From Cercophora sp. LCS_1 (Eukaryota; Ascomycota; Sordariomycetes; Sordariales; Lasiosphaeriaceae): DNA of 64,000 nucleotides. The stretch spans positions 682,001 to 746,000 of the forward strand of contig JAPZLL010000011.1 of assembly GCA_036250225.1 (NCBI GenBank), read 5' to 3'. Every line of letters starts with the position of its first letter. Positions within the stretch are counted from its first letter, which is position 1. Positions 57,416 through 64,000 of the stretch are shown here, one piece after another. Under the pieces are notes generated by a model. It made no database searches, had not been told where the DNA came from, and worked only from the letters and a program-made list of their open reading frames with translations. The position numbers and the translations under genes were made by a program.

Positions 57416-59337
57416 ATGCCCGAAATCTTCATTGGCGAATATCTTTTCCGCCGTCTCAAGGAGATCGGCATCGACACGATTTTCGGTGTCCCGGGAGACT
57501 ACGAGCTGGCTCTGCTCGACCAAGTCGAGCCTCAGGGACTTTCTTGGATAGGTACTCCAAATGAGTTGATCGGAGCTTATGCAGCCGATGGGTACGCCCG
57601 TATCAAGGGCGCGGGTGCCCCGGTGACGACATTCGGTCCAGGAGAGCTGAGCGCTCTCTGCGGTATTGGCGGTTCGTTCTGCGAAAACGTCCCTATTGTT
57701 CACATTGTCGGGTACCCCCCTATTTCCTCGCAGAAAAGCGGCAAGATTCATCCATCACACGCTCGGGGATTGCAACTATGAGTACGTACAAGGGCCCATG
57801 ATTGCGAGCATCGCCAAGCTGACTGTCGTTCTCAGCCACTACGAGCGCATGTCCAGCGAGATATCGTGCGCTACTGCCGTCCTTCGGGACACTGCCACGG
57901 CTGCTTCTGAGATTGACCGTGTTTTGAATGGTAAGACAGCCTCGCGAACAGAACGTGTTGGACGCAGCAGCTAATACACCTAGCTATGCTGTATCACTCG
58001 AAGCCGGGATAGTGAGTCTCTCTCCCACGCCCCGATATTTCCCAAGTCCCCTTTCGGCGTCCGTGTCTAACGTTTCTCAGCATTGGCATTTCTGAAGATG
58101 TCGCCTACTCCAAGGTCTCGATCGAGTACCTCAACACGCCGTTGACCAAAACGCTTGCTCCAAGCGCCCCTGAGCCCGCTGCTAGGGCAGTAGCCGAGAT
58201 CATCAAGACCCTTGAGTCAGCCAAAGCCCCCATCCTCATGGTCGATGGCGGCGCCGCCCGAGGGGACTGGGCGCCCCACGTAAACAGCTTGATTGAAGCC
58301 CTCAAAATCCCCTTCTTCCAGACCATGATCGGCAAAGGCATCGCCAACGAAGAAAGCCCGTACTATCACGGCTCCTACGGCGGAGCCGGTTCGTGGCCCC
58401 CGAACGTCCAAAGCACCGTCGAGTCGGCCGACTGCATTTTGTGGCTGGGCGACTACCCGTCCGATTTCAACACGGGTATTTTCTCCGAAGACCTCTCGGG
58501 AATCACCATTATCGATCTCCAACGCTTCCACGTCAAAGTAAGTTGTAGCAAACCCCCACCTCGGTACCACTTGAGCAACTCACTAACTCTCCCCACCCAC
58601 AGATTGGCGAAACCACGTACGACGCCCGCATCAACCACATTCTCCCACAACTCATATCCGCCTTTGAATCCCATGCGCCACTGCACCAGCTCTCCCTGGC
58701 CCCTCTGTCCCCCATCGCCTTCCCATCGTCTCCCCCAAAGACCATCCAGCACGACTGGTTCTGGGATAGACTCTCCAGCTTCATCCAACCAACAGATCTC
58801 GTCATCACCGAAACCGGCACCTGCCAGGCAGGTATCAATGTGACGCGCTTCCCCGCCGGCGCGCAGGGCTGGACCCAGGGCATCTACGGATCCATCGGCT
58901 ACGCAGCCAGCGCCACTGCTGGCGCATCGATTGCCTCTCTTGAGACGGGCAAGTTCAAGCGCGTGGTGCTCGTCACGGGCGAGGGCAGCCTGCAGCTGAA
59001 GGTACAGGCGCTGTCGTTGATCAACCGGCTCGGTGCGCCGGCCGTGGTGCTCGTGCTGAACAACAAGGGCTACACGATTGAGCGCTTCTTCCGCGGCTGG
59101 ACGGCAGGCTACAATGACGTGCCCATGTGGGATTACGGCGCCCTGGCCAAGGCGTTTTCGCCCGAGATCGATGGTGTGAGGACCTACAAGGTTGGGACGG
59201 GCGATGAGCTGGATCGGTTGCTGGGGGATGACGAGTTTGCGACGGCACAAGTGGCAAGGGTGGTGGATATGCTTATGGAGGTTGATGATGCGCCTACGGG
59301 GATTTTCGAGGTCAAGAGGAAGGTGGTGAGTGCTTAG
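57416..59337 (+). CDS. Pyruvate-decarboxylase-like ThDP enzyme, apparent one-base frameshift
   Basis: Thiamin-diphosphate 2-keto-acid decarboxylase family. Exons are 57416-57781, 57836-57930, 57984-58011, 58081-58537 and 58603-59337. They join in phase to 559 residues only if one base near 57746-57749 is ignored. Before it, frame 1 reads HIVGYPPISSQKSGK; after it, a shifted frame reads HHTLGDCNY. As written, frame 1 stops at 57781. Elsewhere the gene looks intact: GVPGDYELAL, the catalytic Glu in PNELIGAYAADGYARIKG, the His pair in HHTLG, AKAPILMVDGGAARGD, and LNNKGYTIERFFRGW. The ThDP motif reads GEGS instead of GDGS, and NNK replaces NND. The first intron (57782-57835, 54 nt, CTGAC branch) is in frame. 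It may be a recent pseudogene, an assembly error, or a functional paralogue with a recoding event; I cannot decide. Confidence 0.78.
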
Positions 59338-60137
59338 CAGGTTTTCTCTTCTTTTCTCTCTCACTTTTTGGCTGACTTGGCGCAACGGAATGAGGCCTGA
59401 TAGATCTTGGGTTTAATTTAGTAATTCATAATATCATGTTTTCTTCTGTTTACTTTGCTGCAATCCTTGGTGTGGGCGGTTACATTCCATCGACATATGT
59501 CAGTTTTTCTGGGGACAGCTTACTGCTTCTTTACGGTTGTTCTAGAGTTACCCTTGCGCGCCGTCTTGTAGTTGGACATGGATGGATGAAACCGTTGTCT
59601 TGAGAAATGGTAGCAAAAAATGAGGCATGGCAAATGGGTTCCCTCGATGACTGTGCAGAACTTGGGCTTTGCAGAACAGCGATATCGAGCACCGAGAGTG
59701 TGTCAAGTGCAGATAGTGTGGAAACGGGCCATAGTCCCCCCTCGAGTTTGGTGACAATAAGGAAATGGGCACACTGAATCCAGTTGGTGCCACGTCAAGT
59801 GGCCTGAACAGGTATTATAAATACCAATAGGCATAAACAGAAAATCCCAATGCCGTTTTAACTTTATCTTAAGTTATTGAAATGTCGAGCGACGCATTGG
59901 GATCTTGAATATACTACTTTTCAGTGGACGAGTATTGCCCGGATTCTGTTGTGTGTGCACTTTATTTTGTCAACAATCTGCCCCTTTTCTTCACTGTGAA
60001 GTACATCTTGAAACAGTTTCTTTTTCGTGTCTTTGGTTCTACCTTACGCAGCATTGATACCAATGGATGGAATGCAATGCCTGACATCACCAAACGCCCC
60101 GCCTGCCTACCTCCTCAGCTCAACATACCTCCTCAGC
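59338..60137. other. Convergent 3' region
   Basis: An 800-bp AT-richer stretch between the decarboxylase-like gene and the transcription factor gene. Nothing specific was seen beyond expected 3' UTRs. Confidence 0.45.
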
Positions 60138-62441
60138 TCAACACATCAGCCTCGGATCAACCGCAACCATGACAGGCAACTCCCCTCTCCCTTCCCTCCC
60201 CCCATCCCCCACCGCCCTCCACCACAATCCCTCCGCCACCGCATCACCCTCAAACGCGGCCGGCCAGACAATCCGTCCCAGCACCGCCCTTGCAGCCGCC
60301 CAACCCAGCACCCCAGTAGCTTGACTCCAAATGCCCATTCGTTCCCCAAACCACTTCCCCAACCCGCCATCGGCCACTACTTCCCCCTCGTCTTCCTCTT
60401 CCTCCTCGGGTATTCCACCCACCTGTCCCTGTCCCTCCCGGTCCAACACCCACCCCCACCACTCCCTCCTCCTCTCCTTCCCCTTCCCCTTATCCTTATC
60501 ATGCCCCGCGGGCATCTCAACCGCAAACGCACCAATAACCACCTTCCACAACCACAACTCCCTACTATAGGCGCCCAGCCGCATCGCCTCCTCCGTATGC
60601 TCAACATCAGCTCTTAGCGTCTCGAGAAGCAGCCTTTTCAGCGCAGGCTCGACCTCGCGCTTCCTATTTCTGCCCACGCCCTCCTGACTCCAGCTGGGGG
60701 AATTGCAGCTGGGGGGTGCCATGAGCACATGCAGGTATAGATACGCGGCCGTAGCCCACGCGCGACTGGACGAGGGGAAGAGTTCGGCTGGTAGAGCTGA
60801 GTACGGGTCTGTCCTGGTCGTGGCCTGACCAGGATCAGCGGCCTCTGACGAGCCGCCTTGGGTTTGTGCGACCAGGGGGTGGGGCTTGAAGAGGAGGGAG
60901 GCAATGTAGGCTTCTGTGTCGGCTAGGAGGGTGGCTGTCACGTCGGGGGAGAGGCGGTAGGATGACGGCTCGGCCGCTTCTTGGGAGGAGGGTGACGACG
61001 GTGATGAGGCGGGCGATGAGACCGGGCTCGGGGAGATTGTGTTATTGTCGATAGAAACAGGCAGCGCAGAGAGGCGACGGAGGGCATTGACGAGGACCAG
61101 ACCCTCCACGTCGGCCTTGCAGGCTTCGACGCAGGGTAGCGAGCCCATGTAGAAGGGCGAGAGGCGGGTGGCTATCATGGGGGCCGCTGAGAAAAACGAG
61201 GACGGGGAGCGCGTGTAGTGCTGCTGCTGCTGTTGTTGTTCGTGCAGGCCGAGGTTCATGTCGACCGGCGTAGCGGGCTCGAGACATTTAGCGGCGGCGA
61301 TGAAGGAGCCGGCGACGAGGATGACGCGCTGCAGCAGCCCGTAGAAGCGGTGCTGCCAGCTCTCGGGGTGGCGCATGTCTAGCAGGGTGAACAGGCCGTT
61401 GAGGTGTGCCTCGGCTGCTGTGTGGTCGCCCATGCCGCTTTCGACTAATGCCAGGGCTGCGATGAGGCTCAAGCAACCGTCTGAAATGTTCTGCGCCGGG
61501 TCCGCGAGCTGCTCGTTGACGAGGCGCATAGCCTGGAGCTTGTGGTGCAGATACGTCTCCTCCATGTCGGTGCTGTGGAGGGATCCCGGTGCTGATAGCC
61601 ACGAGTAGTTGAGCGCCGTCATCAGGAGGCAGGCGCGGAAGGTGCCTGGGTTTGAGAGCGCGATGCTCACGCATTCGGAATCCGGATTTTTCCTACATGC
61701 AGTGCGGCTGAAGATGCGAAAGTGCACGTCTAACGATGTAGCAGGTGCCGGGTCAGCAGCTATCGCCGTCGCCGGGAGGTGGTCTCTTGCCCCGGGCCAT
61801 GCATGGGTGGATCGTACTCACAGTGATGAAACAACTCCAATGACCGGTGCGGCATCTTGATGGGGAGACAGTCGAATGGGTCAGCCGGCGATGACGGCAC
61901 CGCGAGAAGCTGCTGCCTTTGCAAATCCAATCCCTGGATCGGCCCTTTCGACCCGGCGACGGCCTGCGGCCCCGCGGCCCCGTGTATGACGGTACCGCCG
62001 GGCTCGGGGTAGCCACAGTCGCCACCACGTGTTAGGCAATTTGTGCTATTACATAAACACTTATGTTAGCCAGAGCTCTTCGAGACGACGGTGCTGGAGT
62101 GCCGATGCCAGGCAGGCAGACACAAAACTAGTGGCTGGCTTGGCGGCCGTATGTTATACGGTACATGTATTGCACCTTGCTCCTGCTACCCGATGCACCG
62201 CCCTAGATCTCGTCTTCTGCCATGTCCCGCCATGCAGGGCATACATGATGGATGTCCGCACGAGACACAGGGTTCTGACGGCAGCATCTTCCTATGCGTG
62301 CTTTCGGGTCCAAACTCACCAGATGGGTTTGACCTCGTCGCATCTGATATGCCTTTGCTTGCAGGTGAGGCAGCCATTACGGCTTCTTTTATGTGCCCGT
62401 CGCTTGCGGCCAGGCTGCAGAGGCGGGAGTTCTAGGGGCAT
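60138..62441 (-). CDS. Zn2Cys6 fungal transcription factor
   Basis: A 645-residue nuclear regulator. Exons are 62320-62441, 61822-62045 and 60138-61729. The binuclear zinc cluster is split by the first intron: CLTCKQRHIRC on exon 1, and CTNC plus GGDC on exon 2, giving C-x2-C-x6-C-x6-C-x2-C-x6-C at about residues 26-53. A basic stretch (GRKRRAHKRSRNG) precedes it. The middle region has LPIKMPHRSLELFHHYVHFRIF, typical of the fungal-specific regulatory domain, then ALNYSWLSAPGS and LNGLFTLLDMRHPESWQHRF. Low-complexity parts include a seven-Gln run and a Ser/Pro run near the middle. The C-terminus contains KDKGKGKERRREWWGW and an acidic EEEEEDEGE. The target genes are unknown; it converges with the decarboxylase-like gene. 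Confidence 0.85.
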
Positions 62442-64000
62442 CTCGCAGATATTGTGAATGGGCGGTGGGTATTGAATGGTAGGTACGTTGATAGAGAAAC
62501 AAGGAGACCAAAGGATGGAGCGGCCGTTGACGAACAACACCAGACCGTGAACTATCAAGCTCAGTCATACTTCTCCCCCAGGGTCCGGCGGTGTTGCCTA
62601 GTGGGCCGGCTGTCTTTATATGAGAGTGAGTGAGAGGAGGGAGACAGCACAGAAGAAGCCCTGATCAATCCTATCGCAACACAAGGCCTCTTGCTGCACG
62701 GAAGGGAGGATCATTTCCCTCGCCGGCCAGGTCGGCACGTTCCTCTAGGCTGCAGAATAGAGACAAGGCAGAGGACGAGAGGGTGGCATGGCAGCCCACG
62801 ATGCAAGAGCTCGAGCAAACCCATGCGTGGTGGCTTGAGACCGCCCTTCGGCTTGAAGATCGCAGCGGAAAGGCCCCAATGGACGCTGCTTGGGGCTGAC
62901 TCAGGCAAGGCCTGGGAAATTGCTCCATGACGAAGAGCAAGGCATAGCGATGACGGGGTCGCGTGGCCGACACTCCGCACGGTTCCGTGGTTGACTGTCA
63001 ATGGGGAGCCGGTGTCGCGCCAGGATCGTTGCTGGCCGCAGCCCTGTGTGGTAAGGTACCTAGGTAGCTGGGACCTTTTCCGCTCCGGTGTTGTGTGCAG
63101 ACCCAAGCCAAAAAGTCTAGCGTGTTGGGCTGGCTGATATGCAAGCCCTGTCGTCCTTGCAGCGAGCACTCAACCAAAGGAAGGTATCTGCTCGTCCTCC
63201 GGGTAAGGTAGGTAGGTTCCTAGGCTGCTGAGTGGGTCTGCTCGCGGCCTGGGGCAAGCCCGGCATCTCGGAGACGGTGGGGCCGGGCTGTTGCATCCCA
63301 AACTCGGGGTTTCCGCTGAAATAAGCGCAAGGGAAAAAACGACCAACCATGACCTCACCTGTCCCTTCCAACGGAGAATTCCGCAAAGCGGTCGATTGCA
63401 CTGCCGAGACGCGAATCCTTTTTCCAGACAGGTTGTGAGACACGAGCCAAAAGAGAAACAAGGCGCGGGAGTCCCGCACCGGTCCGATTCCGCACTCTTG
63501 TTTTCTCCCGGAATCTCTTCGCGTTGGGACAATCCAGTTGATGAATGCAAGTCTGCAGCAGGGTGTGGGGGCTTGCAGCTAGCTGCAGCTGGAGAGTTGG
63601 TGCCTGTTCCAAGTGGCAACCAACCATCGCCGGTGAGAGACCCCACAGACTGTGCTTGTAAAGTTGTACATACCTTACATACCTTAGGCGACCTCGGCAT
63701 CTAAAAATGGTTCCTGCTTGGCCTTTCCCTTCCCGTCACCCCTCGAGACTTGTAACCTATATCGAGCAAGCAAGTTGAGACCATCGGGTCGCGCCCCCCC
63801 CCCCCCCGGCCTTTCTTGCATTCGATCCTCGATAACCATGCATACGCGACCTAGACGGGCTGCACCCCCTCCTCATTACAAGACCCCAACATCAGACGGT
63901 CCGCCACATCCCGTCCTTCATAGCCCCCACATGTGTGGCCGAACTGGGCTCACCTCTATCCTCAACTCGGCGTCTGCCCTTTCCAGGCGCTCATCAACTC
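62442..64000. other. Right-end flank without recognised genes
   Basis: About 1.6 kb upstream of the transcription factor. It contains several TACCTAGGTA-like motifs (for example 63050-63066, 63202-63223 and 63669-63686) and a run of 14 C at 63794-63807. Short frames have no motifs. Confidence 0.45.

Noticed and set aside
57707..57735. A very short intron that would repair the decarboxylase frame
   Set aside because: Any GT...AG pair here spans only 22-34 nt, shorter than every other intron in the window, and would delete conserved residues before the His pair.
58453..59385. 310-codon minus-strand frame
   Set aside because: Antisense to the decarboxylase-like gene; no recognisable protein.

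Overview
The window is nuclear DNA of a filamentous ascomycete, most likely a Sordariomycete. The evidence is short introns (about 47-77 bp) with GT...AG borders and CTAAC/CTGAC branch sites, gene families typical of Pezizomycotina (Pth11/SAT4-like rhodopsin-domain proteins, a DSG-ended laccase, a Zn2Cys6 regulator, hydroxamate siderophore enzymes), and intergenic stretches of 1-4 kb. I support 18 protein genes, one truncated by the left edge and one carrying an apparent frameshift. I found no intact transposon, rRNA gene, convincing tRNA or CRISPR array. Exon borders were placed by eye from splice signals, reading frame and conserved motifs.

Left part (1-13000): a divergent pair of siderophore genes, a SidF/SidL-type acyltransferase (partial) and a SidI-type acyl-CoA ligase ending in the peroxisomal signal SKL, shares a 1.4-kb promoter holding four ATCTGATAA sites, the motif bound by iron-responsive GATA repressors of the SreA type. 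Next come a seven-helix rhodopsin-domain protein, a largely empty 3.7-kb stretch, an allantoate-permease-family MFS transporter, and a short-chain dehydrogenase whose stop codon lies 16 bp from that of the transporter.

Middle part (13000-33000): after another empty 3.8-kb stretch come IRE1, the ER stress sensor kinase/RNase, and, tail to tail with it, a HEL2/ZNF598-type RING/zinc-finger ubiquitin ligase of ribosome quality control. They are followed by a DEK_C-SWIB chromatin protein, a single-exon FAD monooxygenase, a small conserved-looking 134-residue protein and a secreted protein with a glycine-rich region, a six-cysteine module and STRRAT repeats.

Right part (33000-64000): a second rhodopsin-domain protein with a (CAA)9 leader and a strong upstream ORF, a secreted tyrosinase, an unrecognised acidic protein, a block of diverged tandem repeats (about 42.0-43.6 kb) with Pol III-like boxes, a secreted laccase with a 12-nt microexon, a Kin4-type kinase with two very short 5' exons, a C2-domain protein, a pyruvate-decarboxylase-like gene with a one-base frameshift, and a Zn2Cys6 transcription factor. 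The clearest functional unit is the siderophore pair; the tyrosinase and laccase are both secreted phenol oxidases about 5 kb apart. I did not find a clearly new multi-gene system; the best leads are the GATA-site cluster, the repeat-rich secreted protein, the repeat block and the frameshifted decarboxylase.
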